Source: CAYGZM01 sp964354365
Lineage (GTDB): Bacteria > Planctomycetota > Phycisphaerae > Sedimentisphaerales > Anaerobacaceae
Length of the DNA: 15,795 bases
NCBI GenBank assembly: GCA_964354365.1
Contig: CAYGZM010000087.1
Location: 1-15,795, forward strand
Direction: 5' to 3'
Every line of letters begins with the position of its first letter. Positions within the stretch are counted from its first letter, which is position 1. The position numbers were made by a program, and so were the translations under genes. Positions 6,650 to 13,781 of this stretch are shown piece after piece. A model generated the notes under the pieces. The model was not told the origin of the DNA. It made no database searches and saw only the letters and a list, made by a program, of their open reading frames with translations.

Positions 6650-8191
6650 TTACGGTCGCTGGTTCTTCCCAAACCAACCCAATAGCAATTGCATCCGCTT
6701 CGTCGGCGTCTTCGTCGGACTACGATCATCTCGGTCAGGACCATGTTCAACACTCCAACCATCCCATTCCCGAAACGCATGATAGGACCAGTCCCAGCCA
6801 TATTCTTCGAACAAATCAATAACATCACGCAGATAGCAATATCCACTATCGCCCGGCGCCCATCGGATCACACTGAACTCACCAACATAAATCTGAACGT
6901 TGAATGCCTTCTGAAACTCAATAGCAGGCAACATCTCCTCCCTCAGCCGCTCCTTGTCCCAGAGCTCCCCATCGATCCGGCCCGGATACACGATGCCCGC
7001 TCTATTGTCATATACACCCTGGTGTGTAAAACTCTGCGGCCGATACATGTGAAAGCTGTAAATCACCTGGTCCAAATCCAGCGGCTCCAATGCATCGAAC
7101 CCATCAGGACCTCCCCATGGACTCGGCTCAAATACCACCGGTTTGCCCGGATCGACCGACCGTATAGCCTTAGCAGCCTTTGTGGCCAGATCCCTCCAAT
7201 TTAAGAGTCCGTCTGCGACCGTGCCCTCGACAGCCTCATTGAGCAAATCGTATGCATAGACAACATCACGGCTTTTGTACCGCCTTGCAATTCTGTCCCA
7301 GACCTCAATCAGCTTGTCTTGATAACGCTTCTCCTGGAACATGCGACAGACTCCTCCGCCGGCGCGGCCGCCCGGTGGCGTATGCAAATCCACCAGCACT
7401 TTGATTCTGTACTTCTCGCACGCTGCCAGCGCCTTATCGCACTCACCCAGAGCTTCGTCCAGCCAACGGTCATAAGCATCGGTGTCCTTGGCCCACTCCT
7501 CAGCTTGTTTCATGGGCGTCCAGTTTAACTGCCACCGTATCTGATTTGTATTCCACTTCTCGGCCAAATCCTCTATATCGTTTTCTTTGAATGTGGGACC
7601 ATACATCACACCCCGCAAGCGCTGCAAATCATGCCCTGTGAACCTCGTTTCGCTCCGATTGCCTTTCCTATCAGGTCGCCCCACAGTAATCTGCAGATTA
7701 TCAAACCAGGCACTCCCGCTTACTTCCTCAAGCCCAACAACCAACCAGGCCTGCTGTACCCCCCTGGGAATACGTATCGTCTGAGCCATCTCCCTCCAAT
7801 CGAATGTCCCATTGGGAATCGGTATCTGGGGATATTTCTTCGAGCCATCAGTCATTTCCAAGACAAGCATCACCTTGATGCCGTTCCATGCATTCGGTGG
7901 CTCTGACACATCCTTTGCCTTCACGACGGCCTGCAACGTGGCAAACCGATCATCGAATTGGTCAACCGCGACTGTAAAACGCCGGCTGGACGAACCCCTC
8001 TGGGCTTGTTCTATGAGCAGCGACTGGCTCCCCGCAAAGCCAACTACGAGCTTGCCCTCTTCACTGCCTGCAACAATAGCTTTGTCGAAGTCACATCGAA
8101 AGACCACCTTCTCATCGGCCAAGGCCGAGCACGCCAGCAAAACACATAACGGTGTCACATACCAATTCATCGCTCTTGCCATCTGCACCAT
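6650..8191 (-). CDS. Secreted GH5-type glycoside hydrolase (endoglucanase-like) with N-terminal beta-sandwich domain
   Basis: Numbering from the upstream ATG at 8197. A signal peptide spans about 3-27 (hydrophobic core YVTPLCVLLACSALA, cleavage near ALA). Residues 30-172 look like a carbohydrate-binding-type jelly roll ending AWFDNLQITVG. The catalytic (beta/alpha)8 barrel follows: R222, the DLH motif with H272, LLNE with acid/base E321, SFHMY with H383 and Y385, and VGEFS with nucleophile E440, then WSYHAFREWDGW near the end. This layout fits clan GH-A family 5, which cleaves beta-glucans or related polysaccharides outside the cytoplasm; exact substrate is not deducible. GAGGT abuts the first ATG, so the ATG at 8191 with normal spacing is chosen. 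The gene follows a Cys-rich gene by 34 bases and is probably co-transcribed with it. Confidence 0.85.
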   Translation of the reverse strand: MVQMARAMNWYVTPLCVLLACSALADEKVVFRCDFDKAIVAGSEEGKLVVGFAGSQSLLIEQAQRGSSSRRFTVAVDQFDDRFATLQAVVKAKDVSEPPNAWNGIKVMLVLEMTDGSKKYPQIPIPNGTFDWREMAQTIRIPRGVQQAWLVVGLEEVSGSAWFDNLQITVGRPDRKGNRSETRFTGHDLQRLRGVMYGPTFKENDIEDLAEKWNTNQIRWQLNWTPMKQAEEWAKDTDAYDRWLDEALGECDKALAACEKYRIKVLVDLHTPPGGRAGGGVCRMFQEKRYQDKLIEVWDRIARRYKSRDVVYAYDLLNEAVEGTVADGLLNWRDLATKAAKAIRSVDPGKPVVFEPSPWGGPDGFDALEPLDLDQVIYSFHMYRPQSFTHQGVYDNRAGIVYPGRIDGELWDKERLREEMLPAIEFQKAFNVQIYVGEFSVIRWAPGDSGYCYLRDVIDLFEEYGWDWSYHAFREWDGWSVEHGPDRDDRSPTKTPTKRMQLLLGWFGKNQRP

Positions 8192-8225
8192 CGTCATACC
8201 TCAGTCTTCTTGCCGCATACCCAGC

Positions 8226-8885
8226 TCATTCATCCATCGAGCGGTGCGAAACAGCATCCTCGTCAACCCAGTCCTCTTCTTCCCAGACCATTCCTTTTCG
8301 GCCAGGCACCTTGCGAGTTGGACCCGCCTTATAGAAGGCACACGACTTCGGACCGTAACAGAATGTCTCGTACCGGTACTTCCTATTGCTCGGGTTCCAC
8401 TGGTCGATGATCATCTCAACCGGCATCTTGCAGCCCCACAGACAGCTTAGGCACTTGGCCTCATAACTGTGGGCATCAAGCCTTCTTTGGCCTCGCGCCC
8501 TATAGGTCTCAAGCTCCAGCGGAACACCATGCCACGGCGGTGGCTCAGATTCCTGCTTCTCAGCCCGCTCCACAAGTTTCAATCCACTGGTCTTGTAGAA
8601 CTCAACTGCCTCGGTCACGCTGTCTGCCACAGGCAGAGACTCCCCAGAGACCACATCTCCAACACGGAATTGATGCTTTGCCTGTGCCCCTTTACCGATA
8701 CCAACAAGGAATTCCCGCTCCTCGCCATTGATCGTTCCTCTGACCCTCAGTGCATAGCCCAGATACGCGTGGTTACGCTGATCGAACGATCTCAACAACC
8801 GGATCCGTGGCTGAATACCTACAAGCTTTCCCTGCCAAGATAGCTTTTTAGACTCGTGCTCTCCTGCCAACTCCCTTCGTTCCAT
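8226..8885 (-). CDS. Conserved protein with Cys-rich, probably zinc-binding, C-terminal domain
   Basis: A 219-residue cytoplasmic protein. Residues 15-90 look like an OB-fold-like beta domain (WQGKLVGIQPRIRLLRSFDQ, then FRVGDVVSGES). The C-terminal half has five Cys at 145, 148, 152, 176 and 182, in a C-x2-C-x3-C then C-x6-C arrangement, followed by the distinctive block GPTRKVPGRKGMVWEEED. I have seen this arrangement in uncharacterised proteins of several bacterial phyla, so it is conserved, but no function is known to me; metal binding is inferred from the Cys pattern. The ATG at 8885 has only a weak GGAAGTGG upstream. It lies 45 bases after the smaller Cys-rich gene. Confidence 0.8.
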   Translation of the reverse strand: MERRELAGEHESKKLSWQGKLVGIQPRIRLLRSFDQRNHAYLGYALRVRGTINGEEREFLVGIGKGAQAKHQFRVGDVVSGESLPVADSVTEAVEFYKTSGLKLVERAEKQESEPPPWHGVPLELETYRARGQRRLDAHSYEAKCLSCLWGCKMPVEMIIDQWNPSNRKYRYETFCYGPKSCAFYKAGPTRKVPGRKGMVWEEEDWVDEDAVSHRSMDE

Positions 8886-8930
8886 AATCGACCACTTCCA
8901 GAACCAACGCCTTCAATCGAGGGTCTGCCT

Positions 8931-9257
8931 TCACCTGCTTTCTGTCTTATCCCAAGACGTCCCCTCCCAACCCCTTATGTATCCACCATCGCCGCAAGAG
9001 GGGCAAAACCACTTTATCGCCGACGGTTCGGCTTTATCAAAAAACGCAACAATATCTCCCTCACACCGCCGATGCCCTGGACGTCTGCGACACTTGACAT
9101 GTGTTACATAGTTGGTTTCCGCATCATCTCGCGCGGTAACCGCCTCAATAATCGAGCCGATATAATCTCGCAGCCTTGCCGCAGGAGCAGGCAACTTAAC
9201 CACTCTCGGGTCTTCTTCAAAGTAATGCTTCATATCAGTTATCCAAACGTCGCCCAT
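8931..9257 (-). CDS. Small conserved protein with zinc-ribbon-like cysteines
   Basis: A 108-residue protein starting MGDVWITDM. Residues 1-45 look helical (an LRDYIGSIIEAVT segment). Four Cys form two knuckles: C56-x8-C65 (KCRRRPGHRRC) and C85-x2-C88 (WFCPSCGDGG), followed by the signature GWEGTSWD. This matches a family of short uncharacterised proteins I recall from various bacteria, with no assigned role. Zinc binding is inferred. The ATG at 9257 has a modest AGGT upstream. It is the first gene of a run that continues into the 219-residue Cys-rich gene and the GH5 gene. Confidence 0.75.
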   Translation of the reverse strand: MGDVWITDMKHYFEEDPRVVKLPAPAARLRDYIGSIIEAVTARDDAETNYVTHVKCRRRPGHRRCEGDIVAFFDKAEPSAIKWFCPSCGDGGYIRGWEGTSWDKTESR

Positions 9258-9576
9258 TGTACCTATCTTTCAATAATGATACGCATTCCCAGCATATTAC
9301 CAGCATCAGACCAAAAGTAAAAACCCCACCTTTGTTGTTACTGCCGAATTTTCGGGGCACCGCAGATCCCCGAGGCATGCCCTTCATAGTTTCGCAACTT
9401 CCTCTTTCGCCTGAACCACGCAAATCCTGTAGGTGTCCAATACCCTCGTTTTCTCCGCCGTGGTCTATGCTTTGTCAGAGGGCCGAAGCGTTGCTTTTGT
9501 CCACTAACATCAAACAAAAAAGGAGTGCAACCTTCGTTGTACCATCCGCAAGGTCCAATGCCTTACATGGTTTCTC
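9258..9576. other. Intergenic stretch with weak terminator candidates
   Basis: Between the ligase operon and the Cys-rich genes. On the minus strand a small CAAC/GTTG hairpin (9528-9531/9536-9539) is followed after a few bases by TTTTTT (about 9520-9515), a weak terminator candidate for the ligase operon. A second hairpin TCGGGG (9352-9357) / CCCCGA (9368-9373) is followed further on by a GGGGTTTTT run. A TAATAT near 9295 on the minus strand could be a -10 box for the gene at 9257, but its -35 is poor. No coding frame is convincing. Confidence 0.4.
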
Positions 9577-10362
9577 TCATCCAAAACTTCCTCCCTCTCC
9601 AGGCACCGGAACAATGGCCCCGAAACCTCCCGCGCTGTTCCTACGCAATCCCATAAGCGCAAGCGCTCGATATACTGCCCATCGAAAACGTGACGGACGA
9701 TGTACCTCTATAGATGTCGGTCCGTAGCTACTTGTGGTACCTTGCACCAGAATCCGGATACCAGCTTCTTGGTATCTTAGCAGGACGTGAGCAAGGTCAT
9801 CCTGCGGCCGTGAACTGCCCTCTTGAAGGACAATGCACCGGGTGATTCCTCTGAGCTGAAGGAAATTTGCAGAAGGAAAATCTTGAGGGAAAACCATCCA
9901 GCGATTGTCGTATATTCCAGGCAATGGTTGTATGCCGCCCCTTAGCCGCCGCTGATCAAGAAGAAATGCTGGCGGTCCCGACCTCGCTATTGCAACCACG
10001 ACAGATTCCGGCGGTAGCACCGATAGCATTCTCACAAGATCTGACACATCTATCGCCACCGATACTGCAGTATTTGACTTCTGCCCTACACCCGAGGTAG
10101 TGTTGTACAGTGGCACCGGACGATAACCTCTCATTGATAAAACATACCCCGCCTTCAGTGACTCCACGCCCGGCAAGTCCACAATGATAGCTGTGTCCGA
10201 CCTGAAATCCACATCGTACGCAACGTTCAGTTCACCTAAAACGCTCTCCACCGGGATATCTTCGTTCACCCATGATATCTCGCTAAAAATCGCCGGTTTC
10301 ACCCAGGGTGACCATATGTCATCCATAGGTGCCCAAACCTCAAACAATTCTTTTCCCGTCAT
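9577..10362 (-). CDS. Conserved unknown protein of the ATP-grasp ligase operon
   Basis: A 261-residue soluble protein with no signal peptide. It shows alternating hydrophobic strands and helices in an alpha/beta pattern: TAIIVDLPG at 57-65, GYRPVPLYN at 79-87, AVSVAIDVSDLV at 99-110, ESVVVAIARSGPPAFLLDQRR at 119-139 and the distinctive DNRWMVFPQDFPSANFL at 152-168. I recall this last block from uncharacterised proteins that sit next to ATP-grasp genes, but know no function. An upstream in-frame ATG at 10377 overlaps the ligase stop (ATGA). The ATG at 10362 is preferred because GAGGTG sits seven bases before it. It is translated directly after the ligase, so it probably acts on the ligase product or recruits its substrate. 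Confidence 0.8.
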   Translation of the reverse strand: MTGKELFEVWAPMDDIWSPWVKPAIFSEISWVNEDIPVESVLGELNVAYDVDFRSDTAIIVDLPGVESLKAGYVLSMRGYRPVPLYNTTSGVGQKSNTAVSVAIDVSDLVRMLSVLPPESVVVAIARSGPPAFLLDQRRLRGGIQPLPGIYDNRWMVFPQDFPSANFLQLRGITRCIVLQEGSSRPQDDLAHVLLRYQEAGIRILVQGTTSSYGPTSIEVHRPSRFRWAVYRALALMGLRRNSAGGFGAIVPVPGEGGSFG

Positions 10363-10373
10363 TGCTTTACACC

Positions 10374-11639
10374 TCATAGAGGTTGCATACTGTATAGTCG
10401 TGCAGGGCTCCCATTTGTATGGTTTACCGCTTGCCTTATAATTACCGCTACATCATTAGCACGACCATCAATCACGTTTTGCCTCGAAATGCGGCCATAC
10501 ATTCCGCACGCCTTTCCATCGATGACAAAGACACCTATACATGGGTATAGGTTATTGTTGACCCCTTCGACTGGCAATACTGTGAACTGCCTTTGCACAA
10601 CCCAATACTCCGGGTGTCTTCTCACATCACGCACGATCTGACACCATTCCTTTTCCGGCGTAACCCCACGCATACCAATCCCTGCACCGACCCGGCCAAG
10701 AGCCGGCTTCAATACCCATCCGTCACCGTCTTGCCAATTTACCTCTCGCGGGTCCTGCGTCTCCGGCAACAAACTTTTCCACGTGCTCATCGGTGTCTTG
10801 AGTTGATCCCAGATTAACGGAAATCTCTTGCTCTGAGTAATCAGCGCGTAACCAGGATTACTGATCGGAGTCTTACTTCCGTAGAAAAATTGCTGCCATT
10901 TGTGCCTGCGAGGTATGTTCGGCAACCACTCACCCGGGAAAAAACGCACCAGACCGTCCAGTCTCTCAGTAGACACCGCAATTTGTGCACGCCCATCATG
11001 CCAATCCAAGTCTGCCGGACTCAGTAATACTCCCAACAAATCGTATTTGGAAAATCTATCCGCCAAGAAGAACACTACCTGCCGGTCGTCCGTGTAAGCC
11101 GTCGCATGTACAAAGCCAATTCGCGAATTCGGCTTAAGCTCATACAGGATTGCTTCTGCATAAGCTGCTGATGTGTCCCCGGGTACGGATGTACCAGGAT
11201 AAGACTTCGACATGAGCCGTGTGAATTCGCACGACTCTATGAACCCACCAGGCACATCTGCATTTGCCTCTGATATACGCCATCCGTCAGTTGCAAAGTG
11301 AAAGTCAAACCGTATCACTCTAGCGATACCTTTCGACGGCTCCTCTTCGCCTGCATGCATTAGTGCTCTGAGAACGGGCGATGTGAACCCGAGTCTCTTA
11401 AGCAGCTGCGGACGTCCAATCACCTCACGTTCGGCTGCTATTACCTCTCTCCACAATTGCTCAGACTGCTTGCACAACTCATCCCATCGTGCCTGCTCCA
11501 ATATCAGCGGAAATCGGGCAAGAGTTGACACATCCTCATATTGCGTATCCCACTTGTGATAGTCGAATACTATGCTCAGCCAGATACGACGAAATTGCGA
11601 TTCAGATAACGGCTCAGCGACTGTCAATGGCTCATTCAA
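10374..11639 (-). CDS. Glutathionylspermidine synthase-like ATP-grasp ligase
   Basis: A 421-residue protein resembling the C-terminal synthetase domain of glutathionylspermidine synthase, which joins a carboxylate to an amine using ATP. Visible family marks are RISEANADVPGGF at 121-133 (compare the E-x-N-A-D-x-P metal/substrate motif), GWVLKPALGRVGAGIG at 307-322 (ATP-grasp lysine K311) and VVQRQF at 347-352. There is no amidase half, as usual for the stand-alone members. The frame stays open upstream, but the TTG at 11639 overlaps the stop of the membrane-protein gene by four bases (TTGA) and has GGCAGG about eight bases upstream, so it is chosen. The true substrate is unknown; glutathione or spermidine should not be assumed. 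Flanked on both sides by overlapping operon genes. Confidence 0.8.
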   Translation of the reverse strand: MNEPLTVAEPLSESQFRRIWLSIVFDYHKWDTQYEDVSTLARFPLILEQARWDELCKQSEQLWREVIAAEREVIGRPQLLKRLGFTSPVLRALMHAGEEEPSKGIARVIRFDFHFATDGWRISEANADVPGGFIESCEFTRLMSKSYPGTSVPGDTSAAYAEAILYELKPNSRIGFVHATAYTDDRQVVFFLADRFSKYDLLGVLLSPADLDWHDGRAQIAVSTERLDGLVRFFPGEWLPNIPRRHKWQQFFYGSKTPISNPGYALITQSKRFPLIWDQLKTPMSTWKSLLPETQDPREVNWQDGDGWVLKPALGRVGAGIGMRGVTPEKEWCQIVRDVRRHPEYWVVQRQFTVLPVEGVNNNLYPCIGVFVIDGKACGMYGRISRQNVIDGRANDVAVIIRQAVNHTNGSPARLYSMQPL

Positions 11640-12430
11640 GGTATTGCCTGCCAGAAAAAGACATATAAAATCGATACAACAAGGTATATTCCCCCAAAGA
11701 CAATGCCAAACAACACGGACGCCGGCCTTCGATTCAGGTATACCCGCGAGAATCGTTCGATAACTGCCGCTACGCCCACCAGAGCCAAAACAGGCCAGCC
11801 GATATGGATAAAGTCCTTGACAGTTGCACTTGCCGATATCCAATCACCGGCGACCGCTCGCCCAAGAACAATGCCTGTCCCACAAAGAAGTCCTGCCAGA
11901 AGCAGGCCTGTCCCACTGTCTCGCTCAACGGTTATGGACTCGCTCACGTCTGTAATCCATTCAAATAAAGCCCACAGGACAAAGAAGCTGCTTGTTGACA
12001 GGAGTGCGCTGAATATCACGACCCACCATCCAGGCCCATTACCGATGTTCCCGCCTGCGAAACAGAACGTTGCCCCTGCAAGTGCCCCGGCAGAGGCCCA
12101 AGCGGCTGCTACATTCTGACGCTCCGCTGCATCATCCCGTGTACAAATCCCGATAAACGGAAACAAACCGCTACACACTCCCAGCCACGCTGCACCTATG
12201 ACCATATAAAAGAACAGGTAGGTGCCGCTGTCCCGCACATCGCTCGCAGCCCAACACCTCAAGACAGCAAATAGACATATTGCACAGACGATAGGTGTTG
12301 CCACAGTAATAAAGCGGCTTGCGTTGCGAATAACCAGAGTATTTACAAACGCACCTCGATACCAACGCCACCAAGTCACAACGCTAATCATTGCCGCAAG
12401 GGCAAGAACAACTACTTCATCTCCGGACAT
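11636..12430 (-). CDS. Multi-pass membrane protein of the ligase operon
   Basis: A 264-residue integral membrane protein with about eight hydrophobic helices near residues 6-22, 41-59, 70-94, 107-126, 134-158, 174-193, 207-224 and 237-262. Short charged loops separate them (RDDAAERQN at 98-106, TVERDSG at 167-173). No signal peptidase site or enzyme motif seen. The helix pair GTGLLLAGLLCGTGIVLG recalls DUF350-type membrane proteins that often sit beside glutathionylspermidine synthase-like genes, but the match is by memory and uncertain. It ends four bases into the ligase gene, so translation is coupled. Probable role: membrane partner or transporter linked to the ligase product. A promoter and a possible operator lie upstream. 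Confidence 0.8.
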   Translation of the reverse strand: MSGDEVVVLALAAMISVVTWWRWYRGAFVNTLVIRNASRFITVATPIVCAICLFAVLRCWAASDVRDSGTYLFFYMVIGAAWLGVCSGLFPFIGICTRDDAAERQNVAAAWASAGALAGATFCFAGGNIGNGPGWWVVIFSALLSTSSFFVLWALFEWITDVSESITVERDSGTGLLLAGLLCGTGIVLGRAVAGDWISASATVKDFIHIGWPVLALVGVAAVIERFSRVYLNRRPASVLFGIVFGGIYLVVSILYVFFWQAIP

Positions 12431-12487
12431 ATCTGCACCGCTAAGGCCAAGTCAACCTTATTTGACATCACCTTCTCATTCTGACTA

Positions 12488-12506
12488 CATATTCCCTCTG
12501 AATATG
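12488..12506. promoter_or_regulatory. Inverted repeat, possible operator of the ligase operon
   Basis: CATATTC (12488-12494) and GAATATG (12500-12506) are perfect inverted copies with a 5-base spacer. It lies between the candidate promoter at 12523-12550 and the start at 12430, just after the predicted transcription start, where a repressor or an RNA hairpin could act. Confidence 0.35.
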
Positions 12507-12522
12507 CCAGCTTCCGTTCAGA

Positions 12523-12550
12523 ATCATATCTTCATCCGCGACAGTATCAA
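12523..12550 (-). promoter_or_regulatory. Candidate promoter of the three-gene ligase operon
   Basis: On the minus strand TTGATA (12550-12545) and TATGAT (12528-12523) are 16 bases apart, about 90 bases upstream of the ATG at 12430. Both hexamers match the sigma70 consensus at most positions. Confidence 0.4.
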
Positions 12551-12586
12551 GATCTTGTGTTTTCGTTTTTGTACCATCGTTTGTAA

Positions 12587-12805
12587 TTATGCCACTTCTT
12601 CCTTCGTCTCCAGCACCTTGGCCATTCGGTCGAGCGATGCCAGCTCCCAGTTGCGCCATACAAAGGCGTGCAGACGGTCTGGAAAGTGTTTTAACCGGAT
12701 CGCCGGAAGAGCACTGCCTTCAGGCAAGACATCGGCATAACTAAGGCTGATGTGAGTAAGGGCAACGGCCACTGCACAGAAGAGCTTTGAATATTTTCGG
12801 CTCAT
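12587..12805 (-). pseudogene. Truncated gene remnant with signal peptide
   Basis: A 72-residue product with a clear signal peptide (MSRKYSKLFCAVAVALTHISLSYA) and then a mature part starting at about residue 25, including LHAFVWRNWELASLDRMAKVL and an end at KEEVA. The FVWRNWE...LDRMAKV pattern is one I associate with the N-terminus of much larger uncharacterised secreted or multidomain planctomycete proteins, in which this segment continues. Here it hits a stop and the following 150 bases, in any frame, show no continuation and instead carry the promoter of the next operon. Hence a truncated remnant is more likely than a true 72-residue protein. The start has GGAGG eight bases upstream, so the short product may still be made. 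Confidence 0.5.
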
Positions 12806-12929
12806 ATCAAGTGCCTCCAACAGCCTATTTAGGCCCGCCGTAATCCATCTGGCCGCCATTAAACACAGCCAGTACTCTACCACAAAGATCCACCGTCACA
12901 ACAGCGGCTCTTGCACATGTTGTTCCGAG

Positions 12930-13265
12930 TCATCTCCAGGTCTCCAAAAGCGCTTTCTGGCCCCACAGCTCATCCTGAACCTCGTGCATGAACCCATTAT
13001 CCCAGTTATCAATGCAGAAAGCTACGAGCTCCTCAATCAGCTCAGCATTCTCTTCGGCCTGCCGTTGTTCTGCTGCGCTGCTGCCCTTGAACACACAGGT
13101 ACTGACGTCTTTGACTCCATCCTCAGTCTGCTCGGTTATCTCCCAGTTGTTCCTGTTGCACAACATCAAGGTCTGCCCGTCACTCTCGGTGAAATTGACA
13201 AAGAACCGCCGACCATTATGCAAAACAATCCAGTCCCGCGATATTGTGTTCTGCTCGGTTTTCAT
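12930..13265 (-). CDS. Small unknown protein, second gene of a leader-controlled pair
   Basis: A 111-residue protein, not recognised. The first 45 residues look like beta strands (DWIVLHNGRRFFVNFTESDG, TLMLCNRNNWEI). From about 63 on it is acidic and helical (AEQRQAEENAELIEELVAF), ending with Trp-rich segments. Its ATG at 13265 directly follows the TGA of the upstream gene (TGAATG), with AGGTGG five bases before the start inside the upstream coding end. Translational coupling is nearly certain. No signal peptide. Confidence 0.75.
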   Translation of the reverse strand: MKTEQNTISRDWIVLHNGRRFFVNFTESDGQTLMLCNRNNWEITEQTEDGVKDVSTCVFKGSSAAEQRQAEENAELIEELVAFCIDNWDNGFMHEVQDELWGQKALLETWR

Positions 13266-13499
13266 TCATACCACCTGCTCGTCTTTCCTTTCCCACAATT
13301 CCCTTGCCATAAAGACCCGCCACTCAGTCCCAGCCATCGCCTCGGTCATCTGCCGTCCGGCATCTGAATAGAAGCTTATACCACTCGTGGGATTATCAAA
13401 TCGGCGAAACTGCCTGTGTTCAATATCCACGACGTATTGAGCACCACTGAAATCAACTACAGGCAGCCATTCCGTTGCCTTCTTTTTGCTCTTTTCCAT
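13266..13499 (-). CDS. Small unknown protein, first gene behind structured leader copy 2
   Basis: A 77-residue protein starting MEKSKKKATEWLPVVDF. The centre, QYVVDIEHRQFRRFDNP followed by ISFYSDAGRQM, resembles short proteins with a YVVD...FR...DNP...I.F.S..G pattern that I recall from bacterial and archaeal accessory regions; function unknown. The frame is open far upstream, but GAGAGGTG at 13513-13506 fixes the start region. The ATG at 13505 abuts the Shine-Dalgarno; the ATG at 13499 has correct spacing and is chosen. The gene is immediately followed by the 111-residue gene. Confidence 0.75.
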   Translation of the reverse strand: MEKSKKKATEWLPVVDFSGAQYVVDIEHRQFRRFDNPTSGISFYSDAGRQMTEAMAGTEWRVFMARELWERKDEQVV

Positions 13500-13505
13500 T
13501 CTCAT

Positions 13506-13612
13506 CACCTCTCGCCGAACCACTCTGCCGGCGGTTCGCTCGACAAAAGGCGAACCGCCGTTGCCACAGAAAGGTCTGCTTCTTCTTATGTCAGACGCCG
13601 ATAGACCCTGAC
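13506..13612 (-). promoter_or_regulatory. Structured 5' leader, copy 2
   Basis: Towards the gene at 13499: two mutually exclusive hairpins, GTCTG/CAGAC (13574-13578/13592-13596) and GTCAG/CTGAC (13590-13594/13608-13612). Then an 11-bp stem CGGCGGTTCGC (13529-13539) with GCGAACCGCCG (13550-13560) and a 10-base loop. Then four bases, the box AGAGTGGT (13526-13519, minus) and the Shine-Dalgarno. The core aligns with copy 1 at 6491-6530: same box, same 4-base gap, same loop length, and a T-A to C-G compensatory change in the stem. CGAACC of the 3' arm could instead pair with GGTTCG (13521-13516), just before the Shine-Dalgarno. Confidence 0.55.
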
Positions 13613-13720
13613 AAGCCGCGTTGCCATTTGTTGCGGTCTCCAAAATGCATCTTGAAGCCTTAGGAAATAACGGAAGTGGTTGACTTGGCAATGGTTGATT
13701 CGGCAGTTGGCTCGCCCATA

Positions 13721-13751
13721 AGGACAAATGCACATTGTGTGCAACTGTCCT
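13721..13751 (-). terminator. Hairpin downstream of the epimerase gene
   Basis: A strong two-part hairpin: AGGACA (13721-13726) with TGTCCT (13746-13751) and inside it TGCACA (13729-13734) with TGTGCA (13738-13743), loop TTG. It begins about 30 bases after the epimerase stop. There is no U-run on the minus strand, so it may be an RNA-end-protecting or weak terminator structure. Confidence 0.35.
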
Positions 13752-13781
13752 CCGATGTTCAGTGGTATTGGCTATGGCGTG

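Noticed and set aside
7812..8450. 212-codon plus-strand frame across the start of the GH5 gene
   Set aside because: It overlaps the GH5 signal peptide and the Cys-rich gene, both strongly supported by family motifs.
9257..9727. 156-codon plus-strand frame over the intergenic gap near 9.4 kb
   Set aside because: Low-complexity Ser/Pro-rich translation, partly antisense to the ligase-operon gene; no start signal.
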